From the NCBI RefSeq assembly GCF_014698735.1, contig NZ_JACJTQ010000003.1:169417-233416 (forward strand): a DNA stretch of 64,000 nt, written 5' to 3'. Positions within the stretch are counted from its first letter, which is position 1. Each line of letters begins with the position of its first letter. A model generated the notes under the pieces. The model saw nothing but the letters and a program-made list of their open reading frames with translations. It made no database searches and was not told the DNA's origin. This document shows positions 46,186-54,103 of this stretch, one piece after another. The position numbers and the translations under genes were made by a program. Origin of the DNA: Anabaena catenula FACHB-362 (GTDB lineage: Bacteria; Cyanobacteriota; Cyanobacteriia; Cyanobacteriales; Nostocaceae).

Positions 46186-46800
46186 TTACAAATCATAAAC
46201 TCTAGATTCTGCGACTTCTGGATATTCATCACAGTAATCTTCAAAGGCAGTTTTGAGAGGTTTTTCGGCGCGTTGGTGGGCAATTTCTGCTTGTATTTCT
46301 TCCACCACATCCCAAGCTGATGAACATTCTGTGGAATTGATGCCTTTTTCTGCACAAACAAGACGAGCTTTTTTAATTTCATCTTGTAATTCTTGTTCTA
46401 ACAAAATTGAGCGAGGTCTTTCTAGACAATTACTCTGCGCTAAGATGTCAGTAAGTGAGATTATTCCTAATAGTTCGCCACTAATTACAGGCGCACAACG
46501 AAGATGATGATTAGCAAATAATCTAGCTACATATTCTAAACCTAATTCTGGATTAACAACAATGCAAGGTTTAGTCATAATTTCATAAACACGGACTTTG
46601 TTCGGGTCTTGACTGTAGGCAATTACCTGATAAACAATATCGCTTTCTGTGATAATTCCATAAGCATCTTGTTCGTGGCGACGATCTACAATTAATGCTC
46701 TCCAGTCTCTAGCTCGCATTAAATCAACAGCTTCTTTTACTGTTGCCGAACTGCGAATCATTGCCACATCTTTAGTCATCATATCTGCTGCTGTTAACAT
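46186..46800 (-). CDS. CBS-domain protein inside the hox operon
   Basis: 204 aa. Two CBS domains, residues about 1-60 (MLTAADMMTKDVAMIRSSATVKEAVDLM) and 70-130 (VYEIMTKPCIVVNPELGLEYVARLF), form a Bateman module that usually binds adenine nucleotides. A helical tail follows. It lies between hoxY and hoxH on the same strand. Similar genes are found in this place in other heterocystous cyanobacteria. Energy-state sensing for hydrogenase is a plausible inference. Confidence 0.9.
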   Translation of the reverse strand: MLTAADMMTKDVAMIRSSATVKEAVDLMRARDWRALIVDRRHEQDAYGIITESDIVYQVIAYSQDPNKVRVYEIMTKPCIVVNPELGLEYVARLFANHHLRCAPVISGELLGIISLTDILAQSNCLERPRSILLEQELQDEIKKARLVCAEKGINSTECSSAWDVVEEIQAEIAHQRAEKPLKTAFEDYCDEYPEVAESRVYDL

Positions 46801-46858
46801 AAGTCACCTCTAAAATAATTAAAAATTGAAAATTGAACATTAAAAATTGAAAATGGTA

Positions 46859-47404
46859 TTAGCCAAATTTAATCATTTCTCGTCCTTCTAAATGTGGTTT
46901 TTCTCCCTTTAATAAAGGTTCAAGTGCAGCACGAATGCGATGTGCTGAAGGCGGACAACCAGGTAAATAAATATCAACAGGTACTACTTGATGTACAGGT
47001 ACAACTTTATCTAGTAAAGGTGGAACAATACCTGGTGAATGGGGAATTTGTTGATTAGCATCAGCACCTTGTATATAAGCTAATTGTAAAGCAGTTTCCG
47101 CACCTCCAGAGATATTAAGTAAAGCGGTAACATTACCAGTAACAGCACAATCACCAAAGGAAATTATTGTTTTAGTCCGCTCTCTTACTCTCTGAATCAT
47201 TTGCAGATGATCTTCATTAGCAATTGCACCTTCTACTAACACCACATCCACTCCTTGGGGATATTCTTTAACATCAGCAAAGGGACTAAAAACTAAATCT
47301 ACTTGTTCAGCTAAATCAATCAGCCATTCATCCAAATCGAGAAAAGACATATGACAGCCAGAACAGCCTCCGAGCCAAACCGTTGCTAATTTTAACCGAG
47401 TCAT
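46859..47404 (-). CDS. hoxY: Bidirectional hydrogenase small subunit
   Basis: 181 aa. It carries the proximal 4Fe-4S cluster passing electrons between the Ni-Fe site and HoxU. Cluster cysteines are in WLGGCSGCHMSFLD near 11, SFGDCAVTGNV near 82 and LPGCPPSAHRI near 149. Its ATG overlaps the stop of the DUF3122 gene by 4 bp, indicating translational coupling. Confidence 0.96.
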   Translation of the reverse strand: MTRLKLATVWLGGCSGCHMSFLDLDEWLIDLAEQVDLVFSPFADVKEYPQGVDVVLVEGAIANEDHLQMIQRVRERTKTIISFGDCAVTGNVTALLNISGGAETALQLAYIQGADANQQIPHSPGIVPPLLDKVVPVHQVVPVDIYLPGCPPSAHRIRAALEPLLKGEKPHLEGREMIKFG

Positions 47405-47931
47405 ATTTTTGCCTTTTCAGTTGTTATTAATGATTGCCATTCTGTAACTACAAAATCAGGAACTGAGATATTAATGAAGTTTGCACCGGGAAGAGGTATT
47501 GACAAAGTTAAAGATTCTTGAGGTAATTGGGGCAATATCTGAGTCAAATCATATTGACCAATACTTGGTGCTGGGGCTTCATCTAAAAATAGATCAACAG
47601 CATTCCAAACTTTACCTGTAGTCGAGGTAATTTTTAAAGGTTGGGGATGAATTAACTCAGCAGAACCAGGAAAACCAATCAAGCGAAGATTTGTCTGAGA
47701 TGGTTGATCAGAATAAACTTGTTTAAATAAAACAACTTGCCAAACTTTTCCTGATTGATCATCTAATTTTACTTGTGAGCGATAAATAACTTCTCCTGGT
47801 GGGTTTCCTAACTGAGTAACAGCAGCAATTACTTTTTCAGTTGATAAGTTTACTAAACCAAGTAATATCAATGTTGTCAGTATTACCACTATGATAATTT
47901 GCCAAAATAAATGTCGAATATGGTGTAACAT
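47401..47931 (-). CDS. DUF3122-type protein inside the hox operon
   Basis: 176 aa. One N-terminal membrane helix or signal (FWQIIIVVILTTLILLGLVN) precedes a soluble domain with VIYRSQVKLDDQSGKVWQVVLFK and LRLIGFPGSAELIHPQPLKI, matching DUF3122 as I know it. It is probably exported or anchored on the outer face, odd for a partner of a cytoplasmic hydrogenase. It is coupled to hoxY by a 4-bp overlap. The function is unknown. Confidence 0.8.
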   Translation of the reverse strand: MLHHIRHLFWQIIIVVILTTLILLGLVNLSTEKVIAAVTQLGNPPGEVIYRSQVKLDDQSGKVWQVVLFKQVYSDQPSQTNLRLIGFPGSAELIHPQPLKITSTTGKVWNAVDLFLDEAPAPSIGQYDLTQILPQLPQESLTLSIPLPGANFINISVPDFVVTEWQSLITTEKAKI

Positions 47932-47984
47932 AAGAGTTGTTTTTTGGTAATTTATTTATAGTGTTAGATATTGGTTGAGAATGA

Positions 47985-48701
47985 CTAAAAAATCCATTGT
48001 TTTTTATTGCGTGCAGTTACTAAAAAGTCAATTTTGCCGCGATCATGTTTCATTTCGCCAACACTTGAACCTTTATCAAACAGCGCACCTGTGGGACAAG
48101 CATTAACACATTTACCGCAAGAAGTACAAGTATCTGAGGTTCCCCAAGGCTGATTTAAATCAGTGATTACATGAGAATTTGTCCCCCTACCTGCCATATC
48201 CCAAGTATGTGCGCCTTCGATTTCATCACATACCCGCACACAGCGAGTACAAAGAACACAACGATTATGATCAATCCCAAAACGATCATGAGAAGTATCA
48301 ACAGTACGGTGAGGAAATTGATATTCTAACCGGACATGATCCATACCCATTTCTATTGCCAAATCTTGTAATTCACAATTACCATTAGCTACGCAAACGG
48401 AACAAATGTGATTACCTTCGGCAAACAGCATTTCTATAATTGTGCGACGATATTTTTGTAAGCGATCGCTATTCGTCTGCACTTCCATACCCTCCGAAAC
48501 CTTTGTCACACAAGCAGGCTGGAGTTTACTACTACCAGAAATTTCTACCAAACAAAGCCGACAAGCCCCAACATCCGTCACCCCTTCTAAATGGCACAAA
48601 GTCGGAATGTGAATTCCTGCATCCTGCGCTGCTTGGAGAATAGTTTCCTCCTCACGGGCGCTGATTAACTGCTCATTGATTGTTAACGTTTTTACTGCCA
48701 T
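47985..48701 (-). CDS. hoxU: Bidirectional hydrogenase diaphorase subunit HoxU
   Basis: 238 aa electron-transfer subunit. It has an N-terminal 2Fe-2S ferredoxin fold ([18 protein letters not shown]), a HisCys3 cluster region ([15 protein letters not shown]) and two 4Fe-4S sites ([26 protein letters not shown]). It links HoxEF to HoxY and is homologous to the N-terminal part of complex I NuoG. Confidence 0.96.
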   Translation of the reverse strand: MAVKTLTINEQLISAREEETILQAAQDAGIHIPTLCHLEGVTDVGACRLCLVEISGSSKLQPACVTKVSEGMEVQTNSDRLQKYRRTIIEMLFAEGNHICSVCVANGNCELQDLAIEMGMDHVRLEYQFPHRTVDTSHDRFGIDHNRCVLCTRCVRVCDEIEGAHTWDMAGRGTNSHVITDLNQPWGTSDTCTSCGKCVNACPTGALFDKGSSVGEMKHDRGKIDFLVTARNKKQWIF

Positions 48702-48771
48702 TTATTATTTATTCCTTGTGACACTAATGTGCTTTCAAATTACACATTTTTTTCAGTACTTTGTAAATACA

Positions 48772-48844
48772 AATGACCAATAACTAATGACCAATGACCA
48801 ATGACTAATAACTAATGGCCAATGACCAATGACTAATGACTAAT
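48772..48844. repeat. STRR array between hoxF and hoxU
   Basis: About ten heptamers (AATGACC, AATGACT, AATAACT) that run into the 3' end of hoxF. The last codons of hoxF, including its stop, are repeat units. Confidence 0.9.
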
Positions 48845-50440
48845 CAACTCCAAATACTCATCACGGAAATAACGCAAAGTACTAAATACCGGATTCGGTG
48901 CAGACTGACCAAGACCGCACAAGCTAGTGTTTTTCACCATGTCACATAATTCTTCTAGCAGTTCTAAATCCGCAAAAGATGCTTTACCTTCACTAATCTT
49001 TGTCAGCAATTTATATAACTGCACCGTCCCCACCCGACAAGGAATGCATTTACCGCAAGATTCATCCATACAAAACTCCATGAAGAAGCGGGCAACATCC
49101 ACCATGTTGGTAGTTTCATCCATGACAATCATCCCCCCAGAACCCATCATCGAACCAAGTTGAGTGAGTGATTCATAATCTACCGGACTATCAAAAGCTG
49201 ATGCGGGAATACATCCACCGGAAGGGCCACCAGTTTGCACTGCTTTGACTACACCGCCATTTGGGACACCACCGCCCATTGCTTCTACAATTTGCTTTAA
49301 AGAAGTTCCCATTGGCACTTCTATCAAACCAGTGTTACGGATTTTCCCTGCCAAGGCAAAAACTTTTGTGCCTTTGCTCTTTTGGGTGCCAATGCTGGCA
49401 AACCAGTCAGCACCTTTACGGATAATGGGTGCAATATTGGCGTAGGTTTCGACGTTATTAATTAAGGTTGGATAGCCCCACAAACCAGACTCGGCGGGGT
49501 AGGGCGGACGGGGATTAGGAAGACCGCGTTTACCCTCAATAGAAGCCATTAAAGCAGTTTCTTCACCACAGACATAAGCTCCTGCACCGATACGAATATC
49601 AATTTTAAAATCAAAGCGAGAGTCAAAGATTTGACTGCCCAAGATGCCAAAGCGTTGTGCTTGACGGATTGCAGTTTGCAGACGATTGATAGCCACGGGA
49701 TATTCTGCCCGGATGTAAATGTAGCCTTGAGTTGCCCCGACAGCATAGGCTGCGATCGCCATTCCTTCTAAAACCCGATGGGGATCGCTTTCGAGAACAC
49801 TGCGATCCATAAACGCCCCCGGATCACCTTCATCAGCATTGCAGATGACAAATTTGCGTTCCCCTTTTGCTTTAGCAACTGTTGCCCATTTCAAACCTGT
49901 AGGATAGCCAGCACCACCCCGTCCCCGTAAACCACTGCGAGTAATACTATCTACTACTTCGTAGGGTTTCATCTCTCGCAAGACATGGTAGAGGGCTTGA
50001 TAACCTTCGGCAGCAATATAAGATTGAATGCGTTCTGGATCGATTTTGCCACTATTTTCTAAAACAATCGGCATCTGGGATGTAAAAAATGGATGATTTA
50101 AATCACCCCGTTGGACTGTTGTCTCTCCCCCATTCAGAGCGGCAATAATTGAGGGTGCATCATCAGCTGTGACTTTCTCATACAGCGTACCCAGACTTTC
50201 TGGTTCGGTGTTTTTCTCAACCTCTACTAATGGCCCTTGACAGCACAAACGCATACAGCCAACGCCACGAACTTCTACTGTTTGTGTTAAATTCTCTGCT
50301 GTAACAGCCGCTTCTAAACGTTGTTTGACGGCTTGTGAATTCGCAGATAGACAACCAGCAGCAACACAACAGCGAATTTGCACAGGTTTCTCTAAAGCAC
50401 GTTCTTTTTGGGAAATTTCCCTTAATTCAGTTAGATCCAT
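48833..50440 (-). CDS. hoxF: Bidirectional hydrogenase diaphorase subunit HoxF
   Basis: 535 aa NAD(P)H-oxidising subunit, homologous to NuoF. An N-terminal thioredoxin-like 2Fe-2S domain has CCVAAGC and [10 protein letters not shown]. The FMN/NAD site follows ([33 protein letters not shown]) and the 4Fe-4S motif is [12 protein letters not shown]. The start overlaps hoxE by 14 bp. The C-terminal Ser-His-stop is coded by STRR DNA. Confidence 0.97.
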   Translation of the reverse strand: MDLTELREISQKERALEKPVQIRCCVAAGCLSANSQAVKQRLEAAVTAENLTQTVEVRGVGCMRLCCQGPLVEVEKNTEPESLGTLYEKVTADDAPSIIAALNGGETTVQRGDLNHPFFTSQMPIVLENSGKIDPERIQSYIAAEGYQALYHVLREMKPYEVVDSITRSGLRGRGGAGYPTGLKWATVAKAKGERKFVICNADEGDPGAFMDRSVLESDPHRVLEGMAIAAYAVGATQGYIYIRAEYPVAINRLQTAIRQAQRFGILGSQIFDSRFDFKIDIRIGAGAYVCGEETALMASIEGKRGLPNPRPPYPAESGLWGYPTLINNVETYANIAPIIRKGADWFASIGTQKSKGTKVFALAGKIRNTGLIEVPMGTSLKQIVEAMGGGVPNGGVVKAVQTGGPSGGCIPASAFDSPVDYESLTQLGSMMGSGGMIVMDETTNMVDVARFFMEFCMDESCGKCIPCRVGTVQLYKLLTKISEGKASFADLELLEELCDMVKNTSLCGLGQSAPNPVFSTLRYFRDEYLELISH

Positions 50441-50945
50441 CTCGCAACCATCCTTTGATGTGATTACTAACTGATTCAGGGGTTTGATTGCCTAAAACAG
50501 TGCCATCAAATACTACAGCGGGTGCAATTCCACAAGCACCCAAACACCTGGCTGTTAGCAGTGAAATTTGACCATCTGCTGAGGTTTCACCAGCGTGGAT
50601 GTGGGCAGATTTTTCTACATTTGCCAGGATAGCTTCAGCGCCTTTGACGTAACAAGCTGTACCCGTACACACCACACAGGTATGCACGCCACTAGGTGCA
50701 AGTGAAAACAAATGGTAGAATGTGGCAACACCATAAACTCGACTAGGTGGTAGTTTGAGATTATGAGCAACGTAAATTAAGACATCGTTTTCTAAATAGC
50801 CAAAAAGTTCCTGGGCTTTATGTAATATCTCAATCAGTGCATCCTGTTGATATTGGTAGCGTTTTATAGTCGCTTCCAGTATTTTAAAGCGCTTATCCCC
50901 TTGAGTTGCTGTGTTGTTAGTTTTAACAGCAGATGCTGAATTCAT
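50427..50945 (-). CDS. hoxE: Bidirectional hydrogenase subunit HoxE
   Basis: 172 aa NuoE-like 2Fe-2S protein, first gene of the operon. Cluster cysteines are in [14 protein letters not shown] near 91 and [13 protein letters not shown] near 135. ATG 50945 has GAGG 8 bases upstream; the longer frame from 51008 runs through the shared regulatory motif and is rejected. It is divergent from pfkA with 353 bp between. Confidence 0.95.
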   Translation of the reverse strand: MNSASAVKTNNTATQGDKRFKILEATIKRYQYQQDALIEILHKAQELFGYLENDVLIYVAHNLKLPPSRVYGVATFYHLFSLAPSGVHTCVVCTGTACYVKGAEAILANVEKSAHIHAGETSADGQISLLTARCLGACGIAPAVVFDGTVLGNQTPESVSNHIKGWLRDGSN

Positions 50946-51009
50946 CGTTTGAGCCTCTTGTCTCTTCAGGATGTTCTGCGTCTCACAATTAGGATCATAG
51001 GAGAACAAT

Positions 51010-51030
51010 TTGAGAAACTTGTGAGGACAG
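51010..51030 (-). promoter_or_regulatory. Shared hox/nifJ upstream motif, hoxE copy
   Basis: Plus strand TTGAGAAACTTGTGA then GGACAG, 65 bp upstream of the hoxE ATG. In the hoxE direction CACAAG is followed after 18 bp by TATGAT, a good -10 box. Like the nifJ copy it is flanked by TTAGGATNA and AGAAC on the gene side. The rest of the 353-bp hoxE-pfkA gap holds a GCAGAGGCGCTCCAGGCGCAGAG repeat and no gene. Confidence 0.6.
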
Positions 51031-51298
51031 TTAGGTATTATTTATTCACGCAGAGGCGCTCCAGGCGCAGAGAGAAGATTTATATTTCGGTGAAATGTCT
51101 AATTTTTAGGGCGTTATCAATGGAATACCGCACTTCCTCACAACTTCCTCAGATTTTTAACTTAACTTCGACATATGGCCAAAACAGGTTTTAAAAGTCG
51201 CGGCGCAATTATTTAGCTTTTTACAAGCAGATTTAGCAATTTATTGATTAGAGCAAAGTTTTGATGGCGCGGATAGAAATGTTTGAGGTTGAGGTGTG

Positions 51299-52384
51299 AT
51301 GACCATGCAAAAACGACTTGGTATTCTTACCAGTGGGGGCGACTGTCCCGGACTCAATGCTGTAATTCGGGCAGTTGTTAACCACGCTACTCTTACCTAT
51401 AACTGGCAGGTATTGGGTATTCCTTATGCAACTAGAGGGCTTTTAGAAAGAAAGGCAATTCCTCTGAGCATACATGGTTTAGACCTACGTGGTATTGACC
51501 CATTGCTAAATATGGGAGGCACGATTCTGGGTAGCATTAATAAAGGCGATACTCTAGCTCATGTTGACGAGATTATTGCAGGCTATCACGCTTTAGAATT
51601 AGATGCTTTGATTGGTATTGGTGGCGATGGCAGTTTAGCAATTCTCAACCAACTGCAAAGTCAAGGAAACTGGCAGTTCATCGCTATTCCGAAAACAATT
51701 GATAATGATGTAGGCAAGACAGAAAGAGTCGTTGGGTTTGATACTGCGGTCAACACGATTGTTGATGCTCTAAATCGTTTGACATTCACTGCTGCTAGTC
51801 ACGATCGCGTGATGATTGTCGAAGTCATGGGACGCAAAGCAGGTCATTTAGCACTACACTCTGGTATTGCAGGGGGTGCAGATGTAATTTTGATTCCCGA
51901 AATTCCTTATTCAATTAAAGGTGTGTGCGAACATTTAGCAGAATTACGCGATAGCTTCGCTCGCCGTAGGCATCGCTGGGAACGTAGATTTGCAATTATA
52001 GTTGTGGCGGAAGGGGCGCAAATAGCCGCCGATTCATCTAGCCATCCATCCTGTGAACAGCCATCCTGCGGTATAGGTCAATATATCGCCGATGAGATTC
52101 GCCGTTGCAGTAACCATCAAATAGAGATTCGGGTTTCCGTTTTAGGACACATCCAACGAGGTGGTATTCCCTCAGCCTTAGACCGTTTGATCGCCACAGC
52201 TTTTGGCAAAGCTGCCGTGGATTTGTTAGCTAATGGGCAATCTGCACAGATGGTAGCTTGGCAAAATGGGCAAGTTGTAGCAGTTCCTTTAGAAACAGTC
52301 TTGGCTTGCAGTCCCTGTCTTGTAGATCCCCATAATTTTTTAGTGCAAACTGCGCGATCGCTCAGTACCTACATTGGCAACTAA
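51299..52384 (+). CDS. pfkA: 6-phosphofructokinase
   Basis: About 360 aa enzyme phosphorylating fructose 6-phosphate in glycolysis. Motifs: GILTSGGDCPGLNAVIRA at the start, GIGGDGSLAI near 105, the catalytic PKTIDND near 128, and VEVMGRKAGHLAL near 170. GGDGS points to ATP use, while the Lys of PKTIDND is the form seen in PPi-type and some ATP enzymes. Starts at GTG 51296, ATG 51299 or ATG 51305 are all possible. It is divergent from hoxE. Confidence 0.93.
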   Translation: MTMQKRLGILTSGGDCPGLNAVIRAVVNHATLTYNWQVLGIPYATRGLLERKAIPLSIHGLDLRGIDPLLNMGGTILGSINKGDTLAHVDEIIAGYHALELDALIGIGGDGSLAILNQLQSQGNWQFIAIPKTIDNDVGKTERVVGFDTAVNTIVDALNRLTFTAASHDRVMIVEVMGRKAGHLALHSGIAGGADVILIPEIPYSIKGVCEHLAELRDSFARRRHRWERRFAIIVVAEGAQIAADSSSHPSCEQPSCGIGQYIADEIRRCSNHQIEIRVSVLGHIQRGGIPSALDRLIATAFGKAAVDLLANGQSAQMVAWQNGQVVAVPLETVLACSPCLVDPHNFLVQTARSLSTYIGN

Positions 52385-52774
52385 CATCATGTTCGGCTGC
52401 TGATCAAAAAAACTCTCCGCGCGGTTCCCTAATTAGGACTTGCTGATAGCGTAGCTTGGCTTATGACTCCTAAGTCGTCACGCAAGCTATAGCCATATAA
52501 GCCTGAAACCCCTATTAATCAAGACTTGAAGGGATATTAGAGGTGAAAAAAGTGGAAGTAATTTTGTCTAAGTCCCGCTATTTATTTGATTTTATAAGGC
52601 TTTAATAGTGCTATTTTATTTATTGCCTTAAAAGTAATTCGGAACTAGAAACACTAGCAAAACAACCTAGAATGGAAATGCGATAGCTACGCTCACCGAA
52701 GGTATCGCAGTTCCAGAAAATGGTACTCTAGAAGGCACAGCTGATCCCCGTAGTTATGGCTACCCCAGCGGCTA
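52385..52774. other. 390-bp intergenic region
   Basis: Contains AGCGTAGCTTGGCTTATGACTCCTAAGTCGTCACGCAAGCTA (in part an inverted repeat, 52449-52491) and a GCGATAGCTACGCTCACCGAAGGTATCGC dyad (52680-52708). A short frame ending YGYPSGY before a stop at about 52776 may be a coding remnant; not recognised. Confidence 0.45.
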
Positions 52775-53032
52775 TTAATTCTGCACTATTGACTCTGTAT
52801 TGCTGCTGCTGAACTCGTTAGCCCGTGCGCTATGCACCAATGTCCAGCCTGCTTTTAACAATTTTTGATAAGTTGCCCAACCTTTAGAACCACCGGGTAT
52901 TTGATAATCTGGAACTGAAAATTGCCCAAATGCTGTGTAAGGCCGCCAAGGTTGTCCAGGTGAAGTCTGCAAATGCAATATTTTTTCTCCATCACTGCCA
53001 GACTTAGATAACCAGCACATTTGTCGATGCAT
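52775..53032 (-). CDS. Unknown small conserved-looking protein
   Basis: 85 aa. An AAAGGAG ribosome site 6 bases before ATG 53032 strongly supports this start over 53065. The protein is rich in Trp, Ser and Gly (MCWLSKSGSDGEKILHLQ; PYTAFGQFSVPDYQIPGG; GWATYQKLLKAGWTLVHSA) and looks like a compact soluble domain. I do not recognise it. Confidence 0.7.
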   Translation of the reverse strand: MHRQMCWLSKSGSDGEKILHLQTSPGQPWRPYTAFGQFSVPDYQIPGGSKGWATYQKLLKAGWTLVHSARANEFSSSNTESIVQN

Positions 53033-53091
53033 GGTAAACTCCTTTGCGTTTAGCTTATATGGCATAATAACAGGGTTTTGTCAATACCTGT

Positions 53092-54103
53092 CTCAATCTT
53101 GTGGGGTAATTTATAGCCTAAAAGATCAGGCCAGAAGAATTTAAGACTATTAAACTCAGGTAAATTTCTGAAGAAGATAGACTCCTATATGCGGTTTTCC
53201 GCAAGATATGAAGATAAACAGAGAACAAAAATGGTTGTCTCAAATGTTTTCTTCTAGTGCGATATTTTTCTAATGTTATCTACGGTTTCTACGATTGTAT
53301 GTAGCAATAACTACGATTTTGGCAAATAACTGCAAATCAAGCTATTAGTTTTTCTAGTGATATATATAAGCAAAAGAATATCCGTTAATTAGATGCCAAC
53401 CTCACCAGATACCGCATCTATCGTGTTTTTGATGACACCCGCCACAGGTACAGCAATTAACAAACCTAAAACTTCAGCAATATAAGTTCCGAACAGTAAA
53501 GAAATCAACACTCCGATTAATCTAATACTTATAAATTTATTTAAACACTACTTTGGTGGCAAATTAAGGCTGTATGTTTTTTTCAGGAGACATTCAAACC
53601 TCTAATCCCTACAAGCTAACCTTTGACTCTATTTTTTATAACTTTTGTCAGATGTTAATGTTTTGAGAGTGATGAAAATATAAGTAATTACAATCGTTCA
53701 CAACAAGTAATTATACTTACTGCTGCGGACATAATAATAGATAGAAAACATCAGACGACTGTTGTAGTTGCAAAAATGTAGTTGTAAAAAAGTTATTTCA
53801 CAGTTTTGTAAATAAATTGTCTCATATCTTGCACCATGATCTTAGTGCAAAAATCAAGGTCTATAACCCTGATTATTTTGTAGGGTTGGCAATGCCCACC
53901 AACCCTTATTGAGAAGATGTGAGTTGTCTAATTATCGTTGTCTTGACAAGTAAAGAAATGCAATTACTATAGGACTCCTATTTTATTTTTGTTGGCGCAG
54001 CCTGCCCTTTGCGCTTAAAAAATCAGTACACCTAAATCTTATCGAATCCTATTCCCTATTCTCTACCCCAACGAAAAATTCATAAATCAAATCGGATTGC
54101 TAT
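53092..54103. other. About 1-kb intergenic region with a gene fragment
   Basis: No intact gene. It contains the AI-2E transporter remnant (53389-53535), a GTTGGCAATGCCCACCAACCC dyad repeat (53885-53905) and the TTGGCGCAGCCTGCC repeat (53993-54007). The rest is AT-rich without recognisable signals. Confidence 0.5.
53389..53535 (-). pseudogene. C-terminal fragment of an AI-2E (PerM) family transporter
   Basis: The minus strand reads LIGVLISLLFGTYIAEVLGL then LIAVPVAGVIKNTIDAVSGEVGI before a stop. This is the last membrane helices and tail of an AI-2E family exporter as I know that family (GVLIAVPIAG motif). No start or upstream part of the gene remains, so only about 49 codons survive. Confidence 0.7.

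Noticed and set aside
48714..48722. CCTTGTGAC before hoxU as a fourth copy of the shared motif
   Set aside because: Only the CTTGTGA core matches; the second half site is missing.
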